The notes under the pieces are model-generated. The model saw nothing but the letters and a program-made list of their open reading frames with translations, was not told the DNA's origin and did not search any database. From Haplomitrium mnioides (lineage: Eukaryota > Marchantiophyta > Haplomitriopsida > Calobryales), in assembly GCA_049999725.1 (NCBI GenBank), contig JBNGIS010034087.1, positions 1 to 28,801 on the forward strand: a DNA stretch of 28,801 bases. Direction: 5' to 3'. Below are positions 12,301 to 21,677 of this stretch, in pieces (position 1 is the first letter of the stretch; each line of letters begins with the position of its first letter). Position numbers and translations under genes: made by a program.

Positions 12301-13374
12301 ATCTTCTCTAGTTTGTTGAGTATTGGAAAATAAAAATAGACCTCGTGAATGAGCAGAACTGAGTGTTGGTCCTTGACTAAAACATGAACTGAAATTGGAA
12401 AAAGATTGTGATGGTCAATGAATTTCTGGGTTTTCATTAGTGAATCTAGCTTCAGGCCCTTAAAGCACTATCAATCATACTAGAGGGTATCAAGATAGTG
12501 GGTCATGGGTTCAAGTCCATGAAATACAAAAATGTTGTCATGTTCTGAGGTGTGCAGAAGCTCTATTTTGTGCTGAAGTTTGAAGCTACACTGTTCTCAA
12601 CTGAGGAGAGACCTTATATGTTGTGAAGGGACACGCTTTACTTTTATCTATGACATGGAGAGCCCTTACTCTATTTTGAGTTGAGGAAAGTTAGCCACAT
12701 TGATCCTATGGGGTAGCTAGTGATGATGTTTGGGTAGCTTCATGTGGGTAAGATTGGTCTTCCCTAGGTGCAAAGGGGCAGAATCTGAGGGTTGGTTGCT
12801 TGGTAGATCTAGCTTGGAGGTAAATTCTATTGTGGCCATTGTGTGTGTGGGTGTCAATAGTTAGATTGCTTGTTTGTATTGCACAGATCCTAGCCAAAAA
12901 AAGGTGATCTATCTAATATTAATTGATCAAGTTAGGACTGCATGTTTTGAGTCCATTGTGAGAAGAGTGAGCAATCAAGGATCAAGGAACAAAAGATCAA
13001 CCATAGAAAATGGATCTGATCCTTGTCTACTATTCAATTGGGTTGCAATTCTGTTTTGTCTTGGTGTTTTTCCGTTTACATGAGTGTGTCTGGTCTTTCC
13101 TACCCTATTTCAGTTCTTCCGAAAACGAGTCTAAGCATAGACTATGTTATTTGTTGATAATCTTCCAAATTGTTCCAGGTGTGATTATGCCATAGACTTG
13201 AAAGAGACTTACAAATTCTGATATGCAAAATTCAGAATAGCTACCAATCACATACACACTATATTTGGCTTATTGCAATTGATATAAAGCTCACCTAGCT
13301 TCCTACTTCTACTCTATCTACTGTGAGTCCATCAATGGTTGTTTCATGCGTATGCAAAATCCCACATGCATCTT
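9331..13374. other. No recognisable gene; non-coding
   Basis: About 4 kb without a supported gene. TNP2 similarity fades after about 9330, although CACTA element sequence may continue. Between about 10190 and 11290 the word GAGCA (often TTGAGCAAAG or GAGCAGAG) recurs far more often than in neighbouring sequence, and AAAAAGGAGCCT occurs at 10309 and 10530. This hints at a very old tandem or shared-origin repeat. Open frames here reach about 109 codons and show no family features. A possible promoter lies near 12080. Confidence 0.45.
12037..12087 (+). promoter_or_regulatory. Inverted repeat followed by a TATA box
   Basis: CGAGAGT (12037-12043) and ACTCTCG (12064-12070) form a perfect 7-bp inverted repeat with a 20-base spacer. 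Nine bases later comes TATATATAAGG (12079-12089), a strong TATA match. No gene is seen downstream, so this may be the promoter of an unrecognised LTR or simply chance in AT-rich DNA. Confidence 0.2.
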
Positions 13375-13480
13375 GAGATGAGGGTAGAAGGTCTAAGCGT
13401 CCGCTGCCTAGGATTCTATTTTCAAATCCTAGGGCTAGGATGGATTGAGCTTGATTTTAAAAAAAAATAACAACAACAAC
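13375..13480 (+). repeat. Possible tRNA-derived SINE remnant
   Basis: AAGGTCTAAGCGTCCGC (from about 13388) reads like a tRNA D-arm. TTTTCAAATCC at 13419-13429 is close to the RNA polymerase III B box (GGTTCRANTCC), at tRNA-like spacing. About 45 bp further comes a poly-A-like tail (A9 then T(AAC)n, 13459-13480). tRNA-like head, short body and A-rich tail are the plan of a SINE. No clear target-site duplication was found and the A box is weak. Confidence 0.35.
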
Positions 13481-14115
13481 ATTTTGATTCAGAAGAGTAG
13501 GTTGCCATGAGTTGGGAAGTTTGCAACAGAATCGCTGAATTATTGCAATTGAGTTGTTGATAGCTTGTTATAGAAAGACCCCTAAAAGATAAGAGATCTC
13601 TATCTAAATTTTGTTGGTCACATATAGTTGAATAGGGCCTATTTGATGATCAACACACGAAGCCATTGATGCTGTAATCTGGAAGGAAAACCATGATATA
13701 TAGTACAACATGTAACTGAACCAGAGACTATACTACAACCTAAGATTACTGAACGTTATGGGGAATACTCAAGCTAGAGTTGGGCTCCTCCCCCTATATT
13801 GAGCTTCAATCATTAGAGTGGTGTCGTGCCATTGCCTCTTTCACTTGCCTTATTGCCATTTTTTTTGTAAACTTCAGTTTGAACCACCTCTATGACACCA
13901 GAAACCAAGCCCACTTGTGTGATCCCTTATTGGAATAGCAGCACCATGTGATGAGACTAAAGACCAATTGATGACACAACCGTAACGTGGTCTACCCTTT
14001 CCCTTGCCTATTTCATTTTTGTTAGAAAATCCATGTTGTGAGTTTGGTATGCTAGGCAAGTTAGATTTTTTACTACAATTGAGTTGATAAAGAAAACAAA
14101 CCATTGGAGATGAAA
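13481..14115. other. No recognisable gene
   Basis: Non-coding sequence between the SINE-like tail and the 38-bp repeat region. A minus-strand open frame of about 106 codons at 13874-14194 has no family signature and runs into the tandem repeat, so I do not call it a gene. Confidence 0.4.
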
Positions 14116-14162
14116 GATTGCACATTGATGAGAGAAGATAGATGTGTGCATATGAAAGTGAA

Positions 14163-14370
14163 GATTGCATGGAGAATAGAGGTTGAGTATGCATACTAAA
14201 GATTTCCTTAGAGAGGCTAATGGTAGGAGTGTAGAGTAAGATTGCCTTAGAGAGGCAACAAGTAAGTATGACCAGTGATTGTGAAGATTAAGGAAGCAAC
14301 TGAGTGTTGATTGCGATTGCTTGGGAGAGGCAGAGATTGAGTGTTTCTTAAGGATTACCTGAAAGAGGTG
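14163..14370 (+). repeat. Degenerate tandem repeat, period about 38 bp
   Basis: Units begin with GATT at 14163, 14201, 14240, 14286, 14315 and 14353. The spacings are 38, 39, 46, 29 and 38; the middle pair sums to 75, close to two periods. Most units share the head GATT(G/T)CCTTAGAGAGGC or close variants (14201, 14240, 14315, 14353). The array is well diverged. A further similar start lies at 14116. Confidence 0.55.
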
Positions 14371-14390
14371 GATTGCATTGAGTTTCATTC

Positions 14391-14879
14391 CATGTAGTAG
14401 TTTGTTAGTTTACATTCTTCTTTTGTTTTTCTAAGAGTTGTGTTCAAATTTCTTACCATAGTAGTTGATAGTTCAATGTCAGTTCTTAGTTGTTTGTGAA
14501 AACCAAAATCCAAAAAAAAAAACATTTTTTTTTCACAACAAAAACAATAGAGCTTGATTTAAAATGATATCATGTTGCCTTCATGGCAGAGTTCAAACAA
14601 TAAGCCTTGCTTTTTTTTTTGACTCATCCAACATGAAACCTAGCACATATGATATTTGTATGGCATCAAATCATGGAACTATGGTCTACTCATTTCGGTA
14701 GTGGTACAAGGTGACTTGCAATTGTCTGCAACGTTTAGCTCATGTTGAGATGCAAGCAAACATGTTTGTGCCTACCCATGGAAAATCTCTAAGTTAAGAC
14801 ATGGGCACGACATTTTGCTTTACTTCTAAATTTGTCAATCCAAACATTGGGTCACAACGAGGCTAAGAAGCCATGAATG
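14391..14879. other. No recognisable gene; homopolymer tracts
   Basis: AT-rich sequence with an A11 run followed by CA and a T10 run near 14510-14531 and a second T-run near 14611. No coding or RNA signature was seen. Confidence 0.4.
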
Positions 14880-15414
14880 GAATCTTCTACAACTTTGGGT
14901 TTGATAGTTAGTGCATATCAAATGGGCATGTTTTCTAAAAACAAGAATAGAATCCATCTAAGTTTGGGTTTGATAATTAGGGCATATTGGATGGGCATAT
15001 CTTCTAAGATTGGGAATAGAATCTATCTAAGTTTGGGGTTTACAAGTTCTACTATTGCATGGGAAGTAAATACGTATGTTGGAACTAGAATCTTTCAAGA
15101 ACTCTGGTCTAGGGTTCGTACTATTGGAAGGATGGCCAATATTACTATCAAAAGTAGAATCTTCCTAAAACTCAGGTTTGAAAGTTCATACTATCAAGAA
15201 TGGAGTTTTTCTTAAACTCAGGTCAAAAAGTTCATACTATCAGAAAGGTGTTAGAGAATCCTATTGAGAGTGGAATCTAATAAGAACTTGGGCCCAGAAA
15301 GGTCTCATTATCAGTCACACGTCAACAGTAAGGTTTGAAGATGAAGTCTTTCTAAATTTCAGGTCTTGGAAGTTCCTGTTGTTGAATGAAGGTCAAGTAG
15401 GGATATTAGAAATG
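14880..15414 (+). repeat. Degenerate tandem repeat (minisatellite), period about 69 bp
   Basis: Eight diverged units start with GAATCT or a variant at 14880, 14950, 15019, 15088, 15157, 15203, 15273 and 15343, and a ninth start is at 15415. Spacings are 70, 69, 69, 69, 46, 70, 70 and 72; the 46 implies a 23-bp loss in one unit. The unit pattern is GAATCT, then about 8 bases, then TTTGGGTTTGAAAGTTCATACTA-like sequence. Because 69 is a multiple of three, part of the array (14877-15215) stays open and gives a 23-residue protein periodicity (SLGLIIRAYWMG). That is a consequence of the repeat and not evidence of a gene. Confidence 0.8.
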
Positions 15415-16312
15415 GAATCTAAACAACTACTATTTTGAACCAAGAACATGCTACTCAAAACATGAACTTTTAATTTTTTGGAAAAATTGTGATTTTTGAG
15501 CTCAAAAAACAAAAAAACAAGGTTATTTAAAAAAATTAAAAATACATGAGTTTTCGAGACTAGTTTTTGGTCGTTTCAACAAGCATGATAGAGTGAGAGT
15601 CAACTTTGTTATGCAAATCAATCAATATTATTATTTTTTATGAAAATATTAGAAAACTCGAATTGGTAGAAAAGTATAAAAATTATGGTCAGTTTTCACC
15701 AGAAAATTGCATTTATCATTGATTACAATTCTAAGCTTAAAAGTTGAAATACCCATCACAAGAAACTATTTTGAAATATGTTTGACTGCACAAACTCTAG
15801 GCACACGTAGATATAGTGCTCTTTCAAACTTTTTCTTGGAAAAAATTTACAAAACATAAAGAAAAAGCCCAAGGGGGCTAGAAGTCAAGGGAATGAGTTT
15901 GCAATGGTAAACACAAAAATGAAGAAAACAAAACATTGCATGGATTTAGAAGCTTTATTTTAAAGTTCAAGAAAGAAAGAAGCTTTCACTTGTAGTTGAA
16001 AATCCATGCAACTAAAAGTTAACATGGGCTTTCAAAAAGGTTTCAGCATTTAAAAATATTTCATAATTCAACGAAGCATATACACAAACGTATTATAGTT
16101 TAGAATCAAAAAGGCAGTAGCTAATGAGATTGAATTAAGATTGTAAACAAGAAACATCTCCAAGTTTTAGACTTGATTCAACCAAACAAAGGTCTCAAGA
16201 TCTACAAAAGAGTCTATGACTTGTGTACAAACTAAGTTGTATTCGATAGTCTTTGTATGAAGAAGCTTGAGGGTTGTATATGAGAAGTAGAACTTATGGA
16301 AGGCTTAGACTT
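15415..16312. other. No recognisable gene; AT-rich
   Basis: Non-coding, with several A-runs near 15480-15545. I see nothing that identifies an element or gene here. Confidence 0.4.
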
Positions 16313-16480
16313 CCACCCCAAAGTCTATGCACGCATAGGAATCCAAGCTCAACATCTGAACACTCCACCCCAAAGTCTATGTACGTTTAGGAATCCAAGC
16401 TCAACATGTGAACACTCCACCCCAAAGTTTATGCGTGCATAGGAATCTGAACTCACCATCTGAACATTCCACAACAAAGA
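16313..16480 (+). repeat. 52-bp tandem repeat carrying a short palindrome
   Basis: Units start with CCACCCCAAAGT at 16313, 16365 and 16417, and a partial fourth (CCACAACAAAGA) starts at 16469, with an exact 52-bp period. Each full unit has a near-palindrome: CTATGCACGCATAG at 16325-16338, a decayed CTATGTACGTTTAG at 16377-16390, and TTATGCGTGCATAG at 16429-16442. A constant tail GAATCCAAGCTCAACATCTGAACACT follows, given here by position 16339-16364. The fourth unit has lost the palindrome. Confidence 0.85.
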
Positions 16481-16553
16481 CTGATAGGAACCTAGGTTTT
16501 AGGTTCTGCAGAAGAGTTTTTGTACACTGTACGTTTTGCTTGCGAATCAAAGT

Positions 16554-16567
16554 TTATGCGCGCATAG
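16554..16567. repeat. Palindromic motif, dispersed copy
   Basis: TTATGCGCGCATAG preceded by CAAAG matches the palindrome of the 52-bp array and its left flank, but lies about 70 bp beyond the last array unit. The central 12 bases TATGCGCGCATA are a perfect palindrome. Confidence 0.7.
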
Positions 16568-16860
16568 GGTTCACATTTCTAATTCAGAATCTAAAGTAAA
16601 ATGGGTACACATGTCTACATCTAAGTCAAACCATGCTAAAGGTTTTAAGTTATACATCAAAGTCCTAACAAGAAAAAAATAATTAGTCAATTTGGGCAGA
16701 TGCTTTAGCGAGACAACAACCTTAAACTCTTCTAGAAAACAATAAAGTTGGAAACAAAATACTTACATTTTGGAGAAGAAAATATTTTTACAAAGCAAAT
16801 AAAATATTAACTAAAGATTTAAGTTTCATTTACAAAGAATAACATTCAACTTGGAATGAT

Positions 16861-17964
16861 TTATAGCAAAAAGTTCAAGTTGGTAGATAAATTCAACAAG
16901 TTATAAAACAAAATTCTTAAATGACATTGGTAACTCATCTCAACTTCTTTGGATTCAGCTTCAAAAAATTCATCAAGGTTTGCTTGATCTGTCTCAATGT
17001 TAATGACAGTGATTGAATCTCTTTGAAACATTTCAGGATTAAATGCTTTTTGTCTTTCGTACTCAAATAGATTTGCTTTAATGGTAGATAGAGTGGTTTT
17101 TCTCAATTGGTTTTTTTGGGTAAGAAGAAAATCAAAAGACAAAATCGTGATTTGTGTCACATCAATATGTAACTTGGATTTGCGTTTCCCTGATATTTTT
17201 TCTGGGAAGTATTATCCAAAAAATGCATCTTCAGCCAAACAAGCAAACCATTGAGCTCGTACTCGTTTTGGGTTTGGAGGATCTTCCTCATCAAATGACA
17301 AGAATTTGATAATTTTCGCAACCCAAAATGGTATGCACTTTGGATCCAAAGATGAAACAACACAAATAAATATTCTAGCTTTCATGTCATATAGCTTGCC
17401 GAATTTACGCACGTATCGAGTATTGTGCAAAAGAGCCCCTTCTCCCGGCCTGGGTGCTCTATCATAGATTGCTTGACGTATAGAAAGTATTTGATGTATC
17501 AGAGTATCTTCTTCTATCTGTTGAGCATCAAGCTGGGAATCTAGACTAACATTTTGAGAATCATTACAAGTGTTTAACTATTGTGAAGGTGGAAAGGTAA
17601 ATTCTGCTTTGAGTCTTTGTCTTTTTTTTTCAAGGATGTAGGCCGCAATTTCTTGTTGGGCAAGGAAAAAGTCATTCCACCATTGAATATTAGAATCTGT
17701 AAAGAACTTGTAGCAGTTCTCACTTATGTTGTCCCTTATTAAAAATACCACTTTCTCAACATCTACTTCTCTTTCTTCCTTTTGAGATCGTTTGATTTCA
17801 GAATATGCCTTGAGAGAAATCAACATTGAACTCAAAATTTCTCTGTCCACTTCAAGTAAACACTTGAGTTGACAAATACCACCCATAGGTAACCAAAGTT
17901 CACCAATATCATGGCTTGTTATGACTGTTGTCGCGACTGGTTTTAAAAGGAACAACAACAAATC
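16861..17964 (-). pseudogene. Unrecognised reading frame, two internal stops; BAH-like core
   Basis: One minus-strand frame stays open for about 367 codons apart from two stops: TAG at 17580-17578 and TAA at 17211-17209. Codon usage and residues look protein-like throughout. The N-terminal part is mixed and charged (IKRSQKEEREVDVEKVVFLI, then WWNDFFLAQQEIAAYILEKK). The middle reads IFICVVSSLDPKCIPFWVAK, then RVRAQWFA and YFPEKISGKRKSK. The end is acidic (NLDEFFEAESKEVEMS). The PFWVAKI followed by VRxQWF pattern recalls BAH-like modules found in plant chromatin proteins and in transposon-derived proteins (inference from memory of such motifs). No ATG opens the frame, and the upstream stop (17967-17965) lies inside a palindrome, so the true N-terminus may be missing or in an upstream exon. 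Palindromes of one family flank it. I cannot name the family. Confidence 0.6.
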
Positions 17965-17984
17965 CTATGCGCGTATAGGATTTG
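17959..17984. repeat. 26-bp palindrome of the CTATGCGCGCATAG family
   Basis: CAAATCCTAT and ATAGGATTTG form perfect 10-bp inverted arms around GCGCGT. The core CCTATGCGCGTATAGG belongs to the same motif family as the palindromes at 16325, 16429, 16554 and 18152. It lies at the 5' edge of the minus-strand open frame and supplies its upstream stop. Confidence 0.75.
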
Positions 17985-18151
17985 CAAACAACAAAAACGA
18001 TTCTTTCAAATTTTGTTTATAAGGGCTTTTGACTTAAATGATCAAAAATAAAACTTGATGCAAGGCTAAGGTCACCACCAAGAATGAGATTCATTTTCTC
18101 GCTTTATTCGGTTGGAGACAAGGTTAAAATTGAAACATAAAACAACAGACT

Positions 18152-18165
18152 CTATGTGAGCATAG
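18152..18165. repeat. Palindromic motif, dispersed copy
   Basis: CTATGTGAGCATAG is a further, weaker member of the CTATGC-NN-GCATAG family, about 170 bp beyond the 26-bp palindrome. Confidence 0.5.
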
Positions 18166-18432
18166 ACACTCTTCTCACAACTCAACTTGCTAAGAATTAT
18201 TTGAGTTAATCTTCTTTGCTGAATAACTTCACAAAAAAAAATCTTTTGGCTAGAATTTGTGAGTGAGTCATATATATGGGATCCACGAAAAAATGTTTCT
18301 AACTCGGTAGTATAGAAAATTGTACAACAGTGGGCATTTTGGATTTTTGTATTTTAAACTTTTGTGTGAGTTCTATAGTATTTTTTTTTCTTGTTAGGAC
18401 AACATAGAGGGTTAAGGGCACATGAAGAGCCG

Positions 18433-18464
18433 AACTGTGAGTGTTTGCAAAGGCGCTCACAGTT
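18433..18464. repeat. Inverted repeat (9-bp arms)
   Basis: AACTGTGAG (18433-18441) and CTCACAGTT (18456-18464) are perfect inverted arms separated by 14 bases. Transcribed, it would form a short hairpin. It lies 77 bp before a second hairpin. Confidence 0.6.
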
Positions 18465-18540
18465 AAAAGAGGAGTTATGTCGACCGGTTTTTTTCGGGTT
18501 TTTTTGATTTTTTGTGTTTACCCCGGCTTAGTACAACAAT

Positions 18541-18572
18541 TTGTGCCCAGGATTCATCAACCTGGTGCACAA
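18541..18572. repeat. Inverted repeat (11-bp stem with one bulge)
   Basis: TTGTGCCCAGG (18541-18551) pairs with CCTGGTGCACAA (18561-18572) over 11 base pairs with T18566 bulged and a 9-base loop. The left arm, after ACAACAAT, also vaguely resembles a retrotransposon primer-binding region (TGGTGCCCA), but no LTR could be matched to it. Confidence 0.55.
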
Positions 18573-19200
18573 AGGGGGTAAGGAGGGTCAAAACAATTTA
18601 AGGAGTCGTTTAGAGTTTAAAGAAAGCAGATTAGTTCGGACCATTGGAGAGTTGGCCCAGTTTGACACAGGGAAGAGAAACCACTCGAGAGGTCATCAAC
18701 AAGATTTGGAGCAAATGGCTTCACCCTTGGCTCCCAAATTGCTTTCTTTTTGTATTCTTATATGTCGTTTTTCCCTTGTGTAATTTGTTATATGTGTTCT
18801 ATTTACTCTGCATCTTTGGCGAGTATAGTATAGTATAATACTAGTATTTTATTTCATCAATTTATTCTATTGTACTCTGTTAGGTTATATGTTGATTTGT
18901 GTATTCTTCTTTGTTCCCATTCTTTCCAAATTTTCCATTGTTCCTTTCTTTCTCTTCCTCTTACCTTGCAGCCAACATGCACTCGGAGCACGATTCAGCA
19001 TCGCGCAGGGCAGCCCCGAGGAGAAAATTCAAGAAGGGGTCGAAAATTCAAGAGAGAACCAGCAGATGGAGATAGCCAAAGCATGGATGCCAGATGCACA
19101 ATTGGAGAAATGCAAGGAGGGTTCAGACGAAAGACTAAGAGGGCGCGAGGAAGGAGTGACAACAAAATTCAGTTGAGGAGAGAATGATGAGGAGAATTTG
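18573..19200 (+). other. Possible spliced transcript region (weak)
   Basis: A donor-like GGGGTAAGG (GT at 18578) and a good acceptor, a long pyrimidine tract ending TTACCTTGCAG at 18971, would define an intron of about 394 bp. After the acceptor the sequence becomes more GC- and purine-rich. Two overlapping plus-strand frames are open to 19176 and 19187: one acidic and glutamine/glutamate-rich, one very basic (FKREPADGDSQSMDARCT). Neither shows a family I know. It could be an exon of an unknown gene, a decayed gag, or chance. Confidence 0.2.
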
Positions 19201-19419
19201 ACTAGGAGGGCCACACAAGCTATCTGGCAATTTCTTTGCACATTTCTTTTTGTTCTGTTTTCCTCTGTTCTATAGTCTATGCACTTTGTTTTGTTTTCCT
19301 CTGTATTTTGTATGTGCTTCATAAATTTTGTATGTTATTAGTATATCTATCATTGTGGGAGTTCGGAAGGGTACTCTACTCACCCTGTCCGAGAAGAAGT
19401 TTTGTATTATATATTATCT

Positions 19420-19442
19420 ATTATTATTATTATTATTATTTA
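19420..19442. repeat. (TTA)n microsatellite
   Basis: Seven or so TTA units, ending TTTATTTG. Simple sequence without further context. Confidence 0.8.
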
Positions 19443-19555
19443 TTTGTATAAAAAATTGTACTCTCCTTGTTCGATAATATGGGGTTAAACAAAAAAGTAC
19501 CCTATAGCATACTCTATATATATTTTTAGTATTATTTCTATTATCCTCATTTTTA

Positions 19556-19620
19556 TAATATATTATATTATATTATATTATATTATATTATATTATATTA
19601 CATTACATTATATTATATTA
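19556..19620. repeat. (TATTA)n microsatellite
   Basis: A pentanucleotide array of about 12 TATTA units, two of them CATTA, set in strongly AT-rich sequence that leads into the assembly gap 126 bp later. Confidence 0.9.
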
Positions 19621-19746
19621 TTTGTTTAATATCTACCCCCTCTATCTCACTATTTTATTATTTAATATTATTTAATATTTTATTTAAGTTTATCCTCCTC
19701 CAATTATTTTATAATTATTTTATTCATATTTTAAGTTTACTACTGT

Positions 19747-19846
19747 NNNNNNNNNNNNNNNNNNNNNNNNNNNNNNNNNNNNNNNNNNNNNNNNNNNNNN
19801 NNNNNNNNNNNNNNNNNNNNNNNNNNNNNNNNNNNNNNNNNNNNNN
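19747..19846. other. Assembly gap, 100 N
   Basis: Exactly 100 undetermined bases, the conventional size for a gap of unknown length. It follows AT-rich simple sequence, a likely reason for the break. True distance across it is unknown, so features on either side may not be neighbours at the spacing shown. Confidence 0.98.
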
Positions 19847-21677
19847 TTCTACTATTCTATTATATTGTATTCTTTTAATAATAATATTTATTTACTTTAT
19901 GAAAAGAGAAGGAAGCCAAAAAATCCAACCAAAACATTGAAGTAGCAAGGACCATGTCTGCTTACCTCCAATTTTAGCATAGGGAAGTGTTATGCGCAAA
20001 CAACTTGATGGAAGAACTTTCGCTAGAGCTCCGCTAAAATTAGTATCTAATTTAGCTAAAGGGAGTTTACAAGTGCGCTCAAGAAAAAGGGTTTTTTACT
20101 AAAGTTAGTTGGGAAGTTCAGCGTAAGGGTTGGAGCCTTCAAATTGGGCCCGTTTTGTTAGTCAACCCTAACTAACATTAGAACTAAAGTTAAATTGCAG
20201 AATGGGTGCCAAGGCAAATGCGACAAGGCATTAAATAAGGTTAGCTTCCTCTCTCCTTGGTGAATACCTTCCGACGGGCCTCATTGTTCAGGGATCCTTT
20301 GTATTGTTTTCTTTTTTCCATTGGGTTGGAGCAAGCAGAGTCGCGAAGGGAGGCTGTGGACAAACAACGGCAGAGCGAGCGTGGGTTTGTGCAAGAATTG
20401 TTGGACAGGGAGGTGACTTTCAACAGAAGAGCGGCGGACTCTAGTTGGTGAAGGAGACTCTCATCATTTTTCTTTGGCACATGCTTTCACTTCTTCAGTG
20501 GCTGCACGTATGATTTTTAGACCAACCCACATTTTTGCTTGAGAAGCAGTTAGGGAGGATCCCCCCTCTGGAGCCAGGGAGGGTAAGCTCAGGAGCGTCT
20601 GAGTGAAGGAATTGTTGGGGAAATCCAGGCCAAGAACTTATTTCTGGTGATGGTTCATAGAGCTTGAAGAGTCCTGGTGAGGTATGCTCCTAGGGGAAGA
20701 GTAAGGAGATGAATTTTGGTAGCAAGGTGGAGTGGGTAACCGGTGTTCGAGGGGAGCATCTCCCTAGTGAGGGAGCAGAACATACACCTTTTGTGAGGCA
20801 GAAGTCAAACTCTTTTGACTGAATGGGTGTGAGGAAATTGAGGTGGTATTGGAAGAGGGGGCAGCCAACAATCGAGAGCAGCCGACGAAATGTGGATATT
20901 GTGAGTGGTGGAGGAGCCGACAGATTTGATGACCAGCGACTATTTTTAGAAAAGGAGCAGCTCGTGGGGGCAGCAAGGAAGACCAGAGCGATCGAGGGAG
21001 GACCTCCAACCACCAGCAAGCCAAGGGCAGCACTGAATGGAAGAAGGGATAGCACGATCATGTAAAATTCCTTATTTCGGGAATTGGTAGTACAAGGATT
21101 TCTTTCGGTGTTGCTGTCTTTGGGTGTGACATTTCAGCATGTACATATTCTAAATTCTGTACATACATTTAGGAAGAGCTTGTGAAAACATTCAGAACTT
21201 TGCTGGAGAAAATCTGTTGTCGTTTATTAGTATAGTTTCAAATTCTATTTTTTCGGTAATTCAATTTCAATGTAGGAGCAAGTAGGAGTGGGGGTTAGGG
21301 ACAGGTTTCAGTTCCTGGAACTCTGTATTTACAGAGCTAGGCCTGGTCCCAAGTAGGGAGCAGAATTGTACCTGTGCACCGAAGTCCAGCCACCTCCATT
21401 AGGTGTTGAGACAGAATAAAGTGGAGCAAAAGCTCAATTTTTGGCAAATTCAAAACTTTGTTTAGGCCTGAATCAATTGCATGTGATTAGGAAACCAAGG
21501 AGGGGTGCCCAAACCTGAACCAAATCCAGCCCAACACCCTCCTAAAACACTCGAATCGACAAAGTATCGGTCCCTCCCACAACAAGTATCCCAATAAACC
21601 TTATTTTGGCGCATGCAGCAACGTGGGGTTGTGTTTTCAGCATAGCACCACAGCGGCAGGGATGACAATATTATTTA
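19847..21677. other. No recognisable gene; somewhat GC-richer patch
   Basis: From about 20240 to 21660 the sequence is visibly less AT-rich than its surroundings. It has short open frames on both strands (plus 20257-20451, plus 20823-21065, minus 20690-21061), none with a recognised motif. The plus frame at 20257 reads protein-like near its end (QSERGFVQELLDREVTF). An AATAAA occurs at 21415. It might be part of an LTR element leader, a relic gene or an unknown repeat. Its right limit at about 21678 is sharp, being where the reverse transcriptase similarity of element C begins. Confidence 0.35.

Noticed and set aside
12490-12520. tRNA-like B box GGTTCAAGTCC
   Set aside because: The T-arm would need an 8-base loop, the nearest A-box candidate is too close (about 18 bases), and no acceptor stem or anticodon arm can be folded.
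12840-12910. Possible LINE 3' end with a short A-tract (CCTAGCCAAAAAAAGG)
   Set aside because: Seven A bases are unremarkable here, and no LINE reverse transcriptase was seen upstream.
14877-15215. Open plus-strand frame of 112 codons with repeating residues
   Set aside because: It is the translation of the 69-bp tandem array; the openness follows from the period being a multiple of three, and there is no family signature.
18528-18552. Retrotransposon primer-binding site after ACAACA
   Set aside because: TTTGTGCCCAGG only loosely resembles a Lys-type site, and no matching LTR pair was found; the hairpin explains the sequence better.
20690-21065. Overlapping open frames on both strands as a gene
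   Set aside because: Openness on both strands follows from the higher GC content; no motif, start context or splice structure supports either.
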